Source: Armatimonadota bacterium
GTDB taxonomy: Bacteria; Armatimonadota; Chthonomonadetes; Chthonomonadales; Chthonomonadaceae
Assembly (NCBI GenBank): GCA_028871815.1
Contig: JAGWMJ010000006.1
Coordinates: 158,738-222,737, forward strand
DNA: 64,000 nt
Direction of reading: 5' to 3'
Shown here: piece after piece, positions 1 through 6,361 of the stretch
How positions within the stretch are numbered: position 1 is the first letter of the stretch
Layout of the letters: every line of letters starts with the position of its first letter
Program-made: the position numbers and the translations under genes
Notes under the pieces: model-generated
What the model saw: the letters and a program-made list of their open reading frames with translations, nothing else
Told to the model about the DNA's origin: nothing
Databases searched by the model: none

Positions 1-1
1 T

Positions 2-259
2 CTCAACGACAACATCACACTCTACACCGATGCATTTATGAACGCCGGCTGGGGACTGGAGATATACGGATACGCGGCGCTGCTGCAGGTGAATGAGACC
101 TACCTGGATGGCCTGCGCCCGCTCTCAGAAGCCGATGCGCGGCGCGTTTTGCGTGTGCTGGATACCGGCTGTCTCACCGCGTTTCTGCGCGTTACCGATC
201 CTGGCGAGCTGTTGGCGGTGCTGCGCGCGCCACACGTTACGGAACTTTTAGCCATGTAG
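2..259 (+). CDS. hypothetical protein, C-terminal part (gene enters from left edge)
   Basis: The frame is open from the first bases and stops with TAG at 257-259, so this is the last 85 or so residues of a gene that begins outside the window. An internal ATG at 38 has no clear ribosome binding site and is probably not the start. The tail is alpha-helical and leucine/arginine rich, with no motif I recognise. It converges on recO, with only 23 bp between the two stop codons. Function unknown. Confidence 0.6.
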   Translation, partial: LNDNITLYTDAFMNAGWGLEIYGYAALLQVNETYLDGLRPLSEADARRVLRVLDTGCLTAFLRVTDPGELLAVLRAPHVTELLAM

Positions 260-282
260 CCGCGCGCGGCCGCATTGTGGGC

Positions 283-1059
283 CTAAACACCCTCAGCGCC
301 CGCCCGCTCCATCGCACGTACGGAGTCAAGGAACTCCAGGCTGCGCACTTTTCGCTCACAGTGCGCCATTACGAACGCGCGGCACAGGGCTGCAACCTCC
401 TTGCGGACGCCGCCGGCTGGAACGCTCCGACCGGAGTGCGCGATCCCGGCATGCAGCAGCCAGCGATGCGCTCCTTCACCGAGCCGGAAGCTGTCGGGCG
501 CATCGTCCGCGTGCTGGCCGCACAAGATGCCGCCCAGTTCCGCGCTGAACCCGCCGCACCCAAGCCGAACCGGATTGCGGCAAACCACGCAGCCATCCAG
601 CGCGGGCTGGTATCCAATCGCACTGAGCAGCTGCAGCTCAAATGCGAACAGAATGCCGTCGCTCCAGGCAGGGTCGTCCTGAAGCTGCAGCAAGGCTTGT
701 TCCAGGAGCGCGTACACCGCTCTGCTGGCGCCTGCGTCGCGCTCCGCCGTGAGCGATCCTACCAGGTCGCACAAATAGCCGGCCCGCGTAACGGTGGCGA
801 GGCCCATGCGCAGTGCCGGGAACGAGTTCAGGACTTCGCATTGAGTCACGACGTCCATGGATCGGCCGGCTGCCAACTGCATCCTGCTGATGGTGAACGG
901 TTCCGAGGCGCCGGCAAGCCGCGCTCCGGGCCGGCGGCTGCCTTTGGCCACCACGGGCAGTTGCCCGCGGTCCGGCGTATAGATCGCCATGGCGCGGTCC
1001 GATTCTCCCAGATCACGCCGGCGCAATACGATGGCCGTAACCGTGTAGGTTCGCGTCAC
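283..1059 (-). CDS. recO: DNA repair protein RecO
   Basis: RecO mediates RecF-pathway recombination: it binds ssDNA/SSB and helps RecR load RecA. The 258-residue product has the expected layout. An N-terminal OB-fold begins TYTVTAIVLRRRDLGESD and contains the YTPDRGQLPVVAKGSRRP segment. A helical middle follows, then a zinc-binding region with C157-x2-C160 and C180 (H183 may be the fourth ligand). Length matches the family (about 240-260). The start is GTG with no strong Shine-Dalgarno. The DUF4177 gene lies 57 bp upstream on the same strand and may be co-transcribed. Confidence 0.93.
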   Translation of the reverse strand: MTRTYTVTAIVLRRRDLGESDRAMAIYTPDRGQLPVVAKGSRRPGARLAGASEPFTISRMQLAAGRSMDVVTQCEVLNSFPALRMGLATVTRAGYLCDLVGSLTAERDAGASRAVYALLEQALLQLQDDPAWSDGILFAFELQLLSAIGYQPALDGCVVCRNPVRLGCGGFSAELGGILCGQHADDAPDSFRLGEGAHRWLLHAGIAHSGRSVPAGGVRKEVAALCRAFVMAHCERKVRSLEFLDSVRAMERAGAEGV

Positions 1060-1116
1060 AACGACGCCGGCCGCCCGGGCGGTAGCAATTGCCGTGGAAC
1101 TCCGGCCTGCGGGCCG

Positions 1117-1320
1117 TCAGGCAGCGTGGTGAAGATCGTGCTCCCCAATGGGTTCGTCTTCCGCATCCTCCCACCGTTTCTTGAGGAATGCACGGCCGGT
1201 AGTCCCATCGGCCATGCATACCGATATAAGCTCCCAGCCTCGCTCACCCTCGTGGTTCAGCTTCGACTCGCTCATATGCATCTCGCGCAGCACCAGAACC
1301 TTGTAACGCCATCGTTGCAT
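1117..1320 (-). CDS. DUF4177 family small protein
   Basis: A 67-residue protein opening MQRWRYKVLVLRE and containing LNHEGERGWELISVC followed by AFLKKRW. This is the compact beta-alpha-beta pattern of DUF4177 proteins, whose members carry a conserved GWELV motif and have no established function. ATG at 1318-1320 is preceded by GGGAG about 9 bp upstream, which selects it over upstream in-frame starts. It lies between the secreted protein at 1386-2567 and recO, all on the minus strand. A larger open frame runs through the same bases but is not the gene. Confidence 0.8.
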   Translation of the reverse strand: MQRWRYKVLVLREMHMSESKLNHEGERGWELISVCMADGTTGRAFLKKRWEDAEDEPIGEHDLHHAA

Positions 1321-1385
1321 GGATGTATCTCCCTGCAGAGGAGCTACAGGCGGCTGCGGCATCACGTGGGGCAGGCCGTCTGCAG

Positions 1386-2567
1386 CTACTTCTCGAAGCC
1401 GCGCCGGTACTGCACGAATCGGCGCTGCAAGTCCTTCAGAGCAAAACGCATGGCATCGCGCGCCACGCCGGTATTGGAACTCCAGCTTCCGCGGTCGGTG
1501 GAATTCGCCGCCATCTCCGCCGTTCCAAAGCCGCGCCAGACGATGGCTCCATCGCCTACCCTCAACAGCGCCCCGGCGGCTTCGGCACGGGCCTCTCGAA
1601 CGGTCACCACCTTGCCGGTCGTTCGCAGAATGCGGCGCGACGTCGCATCGTCCAGCTCGATATCGGTGGTGCGAGCTATTAATACGTAGTTTACACCGAT
1701 TCGATGGGCAACCTGCAAGACGGTGCGAAGCGCGGGGCGCGCGCTCTCGAGACTGGAAGTCGCGGCGAAGGTTCGCGCGGATGGCGCAGGTCGAATCACG
1801 TCGCTCGGGGCGATCGGGGCAAAGTCGGGAGTAAACCACGATGTCACATCGTGCGGAAGGCCCGTGACCGCACCGGGGCGGAGTATTCGGCCGGCTTTTG
1901 AGAACACCAGCATGTCGGCCTGTGTCGGCGCCTCCACGGGCCACAGCGCCACGCGCGCATCGGGCGCCGCGAACGGGTCCGAATCTCCTGTACGCAGCGT
2001 GTGCGCGGCAAGCATGGCGGCACGGTGCGCGGCGGCCTTGATGAGGTCCAGCTCCCGGACTGCCGGGCCGCCACGCCCCAGATGGTTCGACCAGCCGGTC
2101 AGAGGCAGTGTGAACGTTTCGGCCCGCGGGCCGGTGACCTGGAGATGCCCGCGGAGAGTCAGAAGCGCTCCACCGTTCGACTTGACGGTGATCGGCGTTT
2201 GCAGGGCGACGCGAATGCTCTCCGAGTTGGAGCGGTTGGTCACTTGCCGCCGACGTGACTGAAGGCGCCGTGAGAGGTCGCGCGTCACATACCATGCCGC
2301 CAGGCTTCGCACCTCGCCGGCTGTCAGCGGCTTGGGTATCTTCGGCTTGTCGAACACTCCGCCGGATGGATTGGTGCGCTCGGAGATCTCTGCAATGCGC
2401 CGCTCCAGGTCGGCCGGGAGCGCCCGCACCACAACGAGCCACGAGCGTTCAAGCCCTTGGTCGGCCTTCTCGATTGCGGGGGCATTCCGGGGCTGCGCCT
2501 GCCCGGCCTCAAGAGCAGTAAGCGCCGCAAGGATGCCGGATCTCAGAAGCGCTCGGCTCAAAACCAC
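1386..2567 (-). CDS. hypothetical secreted protein, 393 aa
   Basis: The N-terminus (MVLSRALLRSGILAALTALEAGQAQ) looks like a signal peptide ending at an A-x-A type site. The rest is soluble and arginine/alanine rich. A central stretch (RVALQTPITVKSNGG, then LRGHLQVTGPRAETF) suggests beta strands. The C-terminal third (VNYVLIARTTDIELDDATSRR, GKVVTVREARAEAAGALLRVGDG, IVWRGFG) resembles envelope proteins that report a stored parameter, but I cannot assign a family. GTG start with GGGAG 9 bp upstream. It is divergent from the HTH/ABC exporter operon. Confidence 0.7.
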   Translation of the reverse strand: MVLSRALLRSGILAALTALEAGQAQPRNAPAIEKADQGLERSWLVVVRALPADLERRIAEISERTNPSGGVFDKPKIPKPLTAGEVRSLAAWYVTRDLSRRLQSRRRQVTNRSNSESIRVALQTPITVKSNGGALLTLRGHLQVTGPRAETFTLPLTGWSNHLGRGGPAVRELDLIKAAAHRAAMLAAHTLRTGDSDPFAAPDARVALWPVEAPTQADMLVFSKAGRILRPGAVTGLPHDVTSWFTPDFAPIAPSDVIRPAPSARTFAATSSLESARPALRTVLQVAHRIGVNYVLIARTTDIELDDATSRRILRTTGKVVTVREARAEAAGALLRVGDGAIVWRGFGTAEMAANSTDRGSWSSNTGVARDAMRFALKDLQRRFVQYRRGFEK

Positions 2568-2602
2568 GGTTGCCGACTCCCACTGATCGTGAAAAGATGC
2601 CG

Positions 2603-2632
2603 TTGACAGTTTCTGCTGTGCTTTTGTATACT
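2603..2632 (+). promoter_or_regulatory. sigma-70 promoter for the HTH/ABC exporter operon
   Basis: A perfect -35 TTGACA (2603-2608) and a TATACT -10 (2627-2632) are separated by 18 bp, so transcription should start near 2639. It is the best consensus promoter in the window and points to the HTH gene at 2737. A terminator-like hairpin begins only a few bases after the predicted start. Confidence 0.8.
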
Positions 2633-2638
2633 ACCCTC

Positions 2639-2692
2639 GCCGTCGGGCTGCGCTTTTCGCGGCCCGATTTTTCTTCCCTTGAGGCCGACGGC
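2639..2692 (+). terminator. leader attenuator: intrinsic terminator with alternative antiterminator pairing
   Basis: TCGGGCTGCG (2643-2652), a 5-nt loop and CGCGGCCCGA (2658-2667) form a 10-bp stem (one G-U) followed by TTTTTC, an intrinsic terminator on the plus strand. The upstream segment GCCGTCGG (2639-2646) shares its last four bases with the terminator's 5' arm. It is also exactly complementary to CCGACGGC (2685-2692). The two pairings exclude each other, as in transcription attenuators. It sits between promoter and coding region, 45 bp before the HTH start codon. The signal that would switch it is not evident. Confidence 0.6.
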
Positions 2693-2736
2693 AGAGTCGC
2701 CGCACTCGATTTGATGTGCCCGTGAGAGGTTACCGG

Positions 2737-2982
2737 ATGAACGTTGACGCGCAGGACCTGCTGACTGTGGAACAGGCGGCAAAGTTTCTCCAGATGAGCC
2801 AATCGAGTATCCGATCGTACATCCGTTCCGGCCAATTGGAGGCGTACCGCGTGGCAGGGAAGCGGAAGGTACTTATTGCACGAGAAGCGCTCATGGCACT
2901 GCTAAAGCCTGTCGTTCCCAAAGCGCCAACAGGCGAGGCGCCCGAACCGTCTTCGCGCTCCCGTACGGATGGCGAGCGCTGA
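2737..2982 (+). CDS. excisionase-family helix-turn-helix protein
   Basis: An 81-residue protein. DLLTVEQAAKFLQMSQSSIRSYIRSGQLEAYRVAGKR is the winged-HTH (MerR-like, HTH_17) of excisionase-family DNA-binding proteins; the tail is basic and disordered. ATG 2737 is chosen because GAGAGGT at 2724-2730 gives a 6-bp spacing; an in-frame GTG at 2716 precedes that site. Its stop is directly followed by the ATG of the ABC permease, so it heads the exporter operon. No phage or integrase gene is near, so it is more likely a small local regulator than a true excisionase. Confidence 0.85.
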   Translation: MNVDAQDLLTVEQAAKFLQMSQSSIRSYIRSGQLEAYRVAGKRKVLIAREALMALLKPVVPKAPTGEAPEPSSRSRTDGER

Positions 2983-3843
2983 ATGCGCGAAAACCTCTCG
3001 GAGCTGTGGCGCTTCCGCGGGCTCTTGCGGCAGTTGATCGCGCGCGATCTGAAGGTTCGCTACAAGAACTCCATCTTCGGCTTCCTCTGGTCCATCGTTC
3101 CGCCGCTGCTGCAGGTGGTGGTCTACAGTTTTCTGGTTCGGATACTGCTCCACATCCACGCGCCAAACTATTCGGCATACCTGCTGTGCGGGCTGATTCC
3201 GTGGACGTTCTTTTCTGTTGCGGTGCTGGATGCCAGCCAGTCGCTCCTCATCTTCTTTCCGGTGATCAAAAAGGTATATCTGCCGCGCGAGATCATTCCC
3301 CTTGCCATCGTGGTGAGCAACTTCGTCCACTTTATGCTCGGCTGGGCTGTGTTTTTCGGCGCCTTCTACGTGTTTGCGCCGCTGCTCGGGATCCACATTC
3401 CCGTGCAGACGGGGTTACTCTGGTTCCCTGTCATCACTCTGATCCAGTTCATTCTGGTGCTCGGCGTGGGGTTATGGGTTGCCGCGCTGAACGTATTCTA
3501 TGAGGATGTGAAGTTCATCCTTCAGACCCTGTTCGGCCTGCTGCTGTTTGTATTTCCCGTCATGTTCGTAACCGAAAGCGTCTACTACTCCAGGCTCAAC
3601 GCGGCACATCCCTGGATGTTCAAGCTCTATATGCTCAACCCGATAGCCTCCATTATCGACGCCTACCGCAAGACGCTGCTGCAGCCGGTGCCGCGTGGCT
3701 CATTCAACATGAAACCCAGCAACATGCCGCTGCCCCTTAACTGGCCGGAGTTCTGGGGTTCGGCGCTCATTTCGGTATTGATACTTGTGGCGAGTTACGC
3801 GTACTTCAACAGCCGCAAGTGGAAGTTCGTGGAGCGTCCCTAG
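2983..3843 (+). CDS. ABC-2 permease, polysaccharide/polyol-phosphate export type (Wzm/TagG-like)
   Basis: 286 residues with a cytoplasmic N-terminus (LIARDLKVRYKNSIFGFLWSI, the hallmark opening of this family) and about six transmembrane segments. The C-terminal part carries the typical MLNPIASIIDAYRKTLL and ends in a short cytoplasmic tail. Such proteins pair with a Wzt/TagH ATPase to move O-antigen, teichoic acid or capsule precursors across the inner membrane. ATG abuts the stop of the HTH gene; the partner ATPase starts immediately after its own stop. No glycan synthesis genes are adjacent, so the substrate is unknown. Confidence 0.9.
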   Translation: MRENLSELWRFRGLLRQLIARDLKVRYKNSIFGFLWSIVPPLLQVVVYSFLVRILLHIHAPNYSAYLLCGLIPWTFFSVAVLDASQSLLIFFPVIKKVYLPREIIPLAIVVSNFVHFMLGWAVFFGAFYVFAPLLGIHIPVQTGLLWFPVITLIQFILVLGVGLWVAALNVFYEDVKFILQTLFGLLLFVFPVMFVTESVYYSRLNAAHPWMFKLYMLNPIASIIDAYRKTLLQPVPRGSFNMKPSNMPLPLNWPEFWGSALISVLILVASYAYFNSRKWKFVERP

Positions 3844-4620
3844 TTGGCCGATTCCGCCAACGACGCCATAGTTGTGGACCACCTGGTCAAGCGCTTCGAA
3901 ATCCGCCATCGCGGGTCTCTGAAACTGGCGATTCTGGGCGTGATCCGCAAGCAGCGCGTAGAGCGGCTTACCGCACTGAACGACGTATCGTTCACGGTGC
4001 CGCACGGGCAGACGGTTGCCGTAATCGGGCGCAATGGCTCCGGCAAGTCCACGCTGCTGGGCATTCTCGCCCGTGTGTACAAGCCCACCTCGGGGGTGGC
4101 TCGGCTCACCGGGCGCGATGGTGGTATCGCTCGTGTTGCGCCCCTGTTGGAACTCGGCGCCGGATTCCACCCGGACCTCACGGGTCTGGAAAACATCGAC
4201 TTCTACGGGGCCGTGCTTGGCATGACGCCGCGCGATATCCGTGACCAGCTTGATGCGATCGTTGCGTTCGCGGAACTGCCCGAAAAGGTGGATACCAAGC
4301 TGCGCGGGTGGAACGAAGGCGCGAAGCTGCGGTTGGGCTTTGCGATTGCGGTACACACCCGGCCCGACATCCTGCTGGTGGACGAGGTGCTTGCCGTGGG
4401 CGATGAGCCGTTTCAGAACAAGTGCTACGGCAGGATACGTGAAATGCAGGCCACAGGCACCACCATCTTGTTCGTGTCGCACGACCTCGCAGTGGTCTCT
4501 CGTGTGGCAGAACGGACGATCTGGCTGAGCAAGGGCGTGATCGAGCGAGACGGCCCAACGGCTACCGTCGTTCAGGATTATCGTGATGATGCCGCGCGCA
4601 GCGGAGTGTGGCTGGCGTAA
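3844..4620 (+). CDS. ABC transporter ATPase, Wzt/TagH-like
   Basis: 258 residues; TTG start directly after the permease stop. Walker A GRNGSGKST (62-70), Q-loop region LLELGAGFHPDLTGLENI, Walker B DILLVDEVLAVGD (175-187) and the H-loop SHD (H213) are intact. The DEVLAVGD form is typical of polysaccharide exporters. The signature segment reads WNEGAKLRLGFAIA (156-169), where relatives normally have a S-x-G-M pattern, so the LSGGQ-equivalent serine is Asn. It lacks the C-terminal carbohydrate-binding domain of long Wzt proteins. It energises the permease encoded upstream. Confidence 0.9.
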   Translation: MADSANDAIVVDHLVKRFEIRHRGSLKLAILGVIRKQRVERLTALNDVSFTVPHGQTVAVIGRNGSGKSTLLGILARVYKPTSGVARLTGRDGGIARVAPLLELGAGFHPDLTGLENIDFYGAVLGMTPRDIRDQLDAIVAFAELPEKVDTKLRGWNEGAKLRLGFAIAVHTRPDILLVDEVLAVGDEPFQNKCYGRIREMQATGTTILFVSHDLAVVSRVAERTIWLSKGVIERDGPTATVVQDYRDDAARSGVWLA

Positions 4621-4649
4621 CAGGTGTGCGGCGTCGTGGTTTGGCGGCG

Positions 4650-4800
4650 GTGGCACGTGTGGCGACAAACTACACCTCTCCGCCATAGGACCAATGGGAC
4701 GTATGCGACGTATAGGTGCAGCTGGCCGCCCCTTTTTGTTGGTTGCAGCCGGCGGGTGGGCTTCCGTGACCTATATGTCCGATTCTCGGGAGGGTTAGGC
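4650..4800. repeat. 9-bp-period inverted-arm repeat, copy 1
   Basis: Begins with a conserved head (cacgtgtggcgacaaacta, then cacctctccgcc). The left arm is four 9-mers at 4685-4720: ATAGGACCA, ATGGGACGT, ATGCGACGT, ATAGGTGCA. After a core (TTTTTGTTGGTTGC, then GGGCTTCCGTG) comes a short right arm ACCTATATGTCC at 4769-4780. The tail is GGGAGGGTTAGGC. The arms can pair, giving a long imperfect hairpin. Confidence 0.85.
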
Positions 4801-4990
4801 GCCGCTGTTACGTGTGTCGACAAACTACACCTCTCCGCCATGGGACCAATGGGACGTATGCGACGTATAGGTGCAGCGAGGTTGGCTGGTGTTGGTTACA
4901 GGCGGCGGACGAGGCCGATGGCCATCCGTGACTGGGATTGGCCCCATATGTCGTATATGTGGTATATGTCCTATTCTCCGGTCGGTTAGC
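4801..4990. repeat. 9-bp-period inverted-arm repeat, copy 2
   Basis: Same head as copy 1. Left arm 9-mers at 4840-4875 (ATGGGACCA, ATGGGACGT, ATGCGACGT, ATAGGTGCA). Its right arm is the clearest display of the period: CCATATG, then TCGTATATG (4951), TGGTATATG (4960) and TCCTATTCT (4969). The core differs from the other copies (ggcggcggacgaggccgatggcc). Tail CCGGTCGGTTAG. Confidence 0.85.
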
Positions 4991-5156
4991 CGCCGCTGTC
5001 ACGTGTGGCGCGCTAACCTACACGGCTCCGCCATGGGACCAATGGGACGTATGCGACATATAGGTGCAGCTAGTGGCGCTTTTTGTTGGTTGCAGGCGGC
5101 GGATGCGGCCGGCGGGCTTCCGCGACCTATATGCCCTCTTCTCCGGAGGGTTAGGC
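4991..5156. repeat. 9-bp-period inverted-arm repeat, copy 3
   Basis: Head variant cacgtgtggcgcgctaacc. Left arm 9-mers at 5033-5068 with ATGCGACAT in third place. The core again has TTTTTGTTGGTTGC and GGCGGCGGATG. The right arm is reduced to ACCTATATGCCC. Tail CTCCGGAGGGTTAGGC. It is directly joined to the truncated copy 4. Confidence 0.85.
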
Positions 5157-5215
5157 GCCGCTGTCACGTGTGGCGACAAACTACACCTCTCCGCCTATGT
5201 CCTATCCTCCGGGGG
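5157..5215. repeat. truncated repeat, copy 4 (arms and core deleted)
   Basis: The full head (gccgctgtcacgtgtggcg, acaaactacacctctccgcc) is joined directly to the end of a right arm (TATGTCCTATCCTCCGG), so about 110-130 bp of arms and core are missing. The stop codon of the four-helix-bundle gene (5202-5204) lies inside this remnant, which marks the boundary between array and gene. Confidence 0.8.
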
Positions 5216-5777
5216 CCCGGTCTGACGGCTCGTCGCGACGCCGGTGTCTCGCATGACGCATCCGTTCCCTGAGCCCGCCTTCGGCCAGAAAGTCCGCCTC
5301 CTGTCTCCTCAGTTGCTGGTCGAGCAGGTACGTGGCCTGATGGATAAGGCAGATGACCGTGTTTGCCGCCTGTTCGCCGTCGTCCGATTCGATTCGGCCG
5401 GCAAATACCTCATAGCCGGCCTGTTTCATAGCTCCCAGTCGGCGTACCTCTTGCGCCTCCCAACTGCACTTGTCCCACAGCCTGAACCGCCTGAGCCTTA
5501 TGAAGTCGTGATAATCGGCAAGAAGTTCTTCCAGACTTGCCCGCGCCACGCCCGTAAGTTTGATCTCGGTTTCCCGTGAGGTACCGGACGCCATACTGCC
5601 TTCGATGATGTTCTGTTTACCCGACCGTGCCGCTTGCGTCATCTGGTCGCCGGTTCGACTGCGCGGCGGCAGAAACCGCGAGCAGAAGTGGTACGTGCAG
5701 TCATAAACGAGTTCGGCCTTCCGGTACGAGAGAAGCCCGTTGTATCCGCCATGCTTCGGAATAAAGCCGTTTCGCAT
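5202..5777 (-). CDS. four-helix-bundle protein (S23/bIVP family, 'suffix domain' type)
   Basis: 191 residues. The segment KHGGYNGLLSYRKAELVYD, then RSRTGDQMTQAARSGKQNI and EGSMASGTSRETEIKLTGVA, is the conserved core of the four-helix-bundle proteins first noted in 23S rRNA intervening sequences. The Avd accessory protein of diversity-generating retroelements shares this fold. The second half holds an amphipathic helix pair and ends in a basic tail. ATG at 5775-5777 has AAGGA 8 bp upstream. Known relatives form barrel-like oligomers and bind nucleic acid; the role of free-standing copies is unknown. It is embedded in the repeat array, with no reverse transcriptase or rRNA nearby. Confidence 0.9.
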   Translation of the reverse strand: MRNGFIPKHGGYNGLLSYRKAELVYDCTYHFCSRFLPPRSRTGDQMTQAARSGKQNIIEGSMASGTSRETEIKLTGVARASLEELLADYHDFIRLRRFRLWDKCSWEAQEVRRLGAMKQAGYEVFAGRIESDDGEQAANTVICLIHQATYLLDQQLRRQEADFLAEGGLRERMRHARHRRRDEPSDRAPGG

Positions 5778-5910
5778 CTCTGTTATCCTTCATTTGTCGC
5801 TAGCGGTCGCTGCCCAGGTAGTTCGCCATCACGTTGAACGCACTCGCGGAAGGCGAACTGTCATAGGATACTGTTCCCGTATCGCCAAAGCCGGAAACCG
5901 AAGCGGCGCG

Positions 5911-6066
5911 GCGGGTTAGCCGACACCTCTCCGCCATAGGACCAATGGGGCGTATGCGACGTATAGGTGCAGCCAGTTACGGTGCTGTTGGTTGGTGGCG
6001 GCGGATGGGCTTCCGCGACCTATATGTCGTAGTTGTCGCCTATGTCCTATTCTCCCGATGGTTAGG
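5911..6066. repeat. 9-bp-period inverted-arm repeat, copy 5
   Basis: Head variant GGGTTAGCCGACACCTCTCCGCC lacks the first part of the unit. Left arm 9-mers at 5936-5971 (ATAGGACCA, ATGGGGCGT, ATGCGACGT, ATAGGTGCA). Right arm at 6018-6053: ACCTATATG, TCGTAGTTG, TCGCCTATG, TCCTATTCT, four full 9-bp units. It lies upstream of the four-helix-bundle gene in the same orientation as copies 1-4. Confidence 0.85.
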
Positions 6067-6245
6067 CGCCGCTGTCACGTGTGGCGCTAACCGACACCTC
6101 TCCGCCATGGGACCAATGGGACGTATGCGACATATAGGTGCGGCTGGCGGCCCCTTTTTGTTGGTTGCGGGCGGCGGATGGGCTTCCGCGACCTATATGT
6201 CGTGGTTGTCGCCTATGTCCTATTCCCTGGGCGGTCAGGCGCCGC
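6067..6245. repeat. 9-bp-period inverted-arm repeat, copy 6
   Basis: Head cacgtgtggcgctaacc. Left arm 9-mers at 6107-6142 with ATGCGACAT; right arm ACCTATATG, TCGTGGTTG, TCGCCTATG, TCCTATTCC at 6191-6226. A further head fragment (gcgccgctgtcgcctgtggcg) follows at about 6240-6260, the stub of a seventh unit. Confidence 0.85.
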
Positions 6246-6361
6246 TGTCGCCTGTGGCGAAACGTAAATGACCGGGCGCCAACTGTCATCCGGAGCGAAG
6301 CGCAGGTTCTCTCCGCCTCGGCGCGTGCAGGTATTCCGGCGCCGGCGCATAAAGTGGAACT

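Noticed and set aside
277..1689. 470-codon open frame on the plus strand
   Set aside because: It lies antisense to recO, DUF4177 and part of the secreted-protein gene; its composition is a shadow of their codon bias and it matches no family.
2737..2982. Prophage excisionase
   Set aside because: The HTH family is shared by many regulators; no integrase, attachment site or phage gene is present.
5641..5680. tRNA-like GGTTCGACT sequence
   Set aside because: It is inside the four-helix-bundle gene and no cloverleaf or acceptor stem can be built around it.
5202..5777. Diversity-generating retroelement (Avd-like gene)
   Set aside because: No reverse transcriptase and no template/variable repeat with adenine-specific differences were seen.
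4650..6260. CRISPR array
   Set aside because: Units are 150-190 bp with internal symmetry, no short identical repeats with unique spacers and no cas genes.
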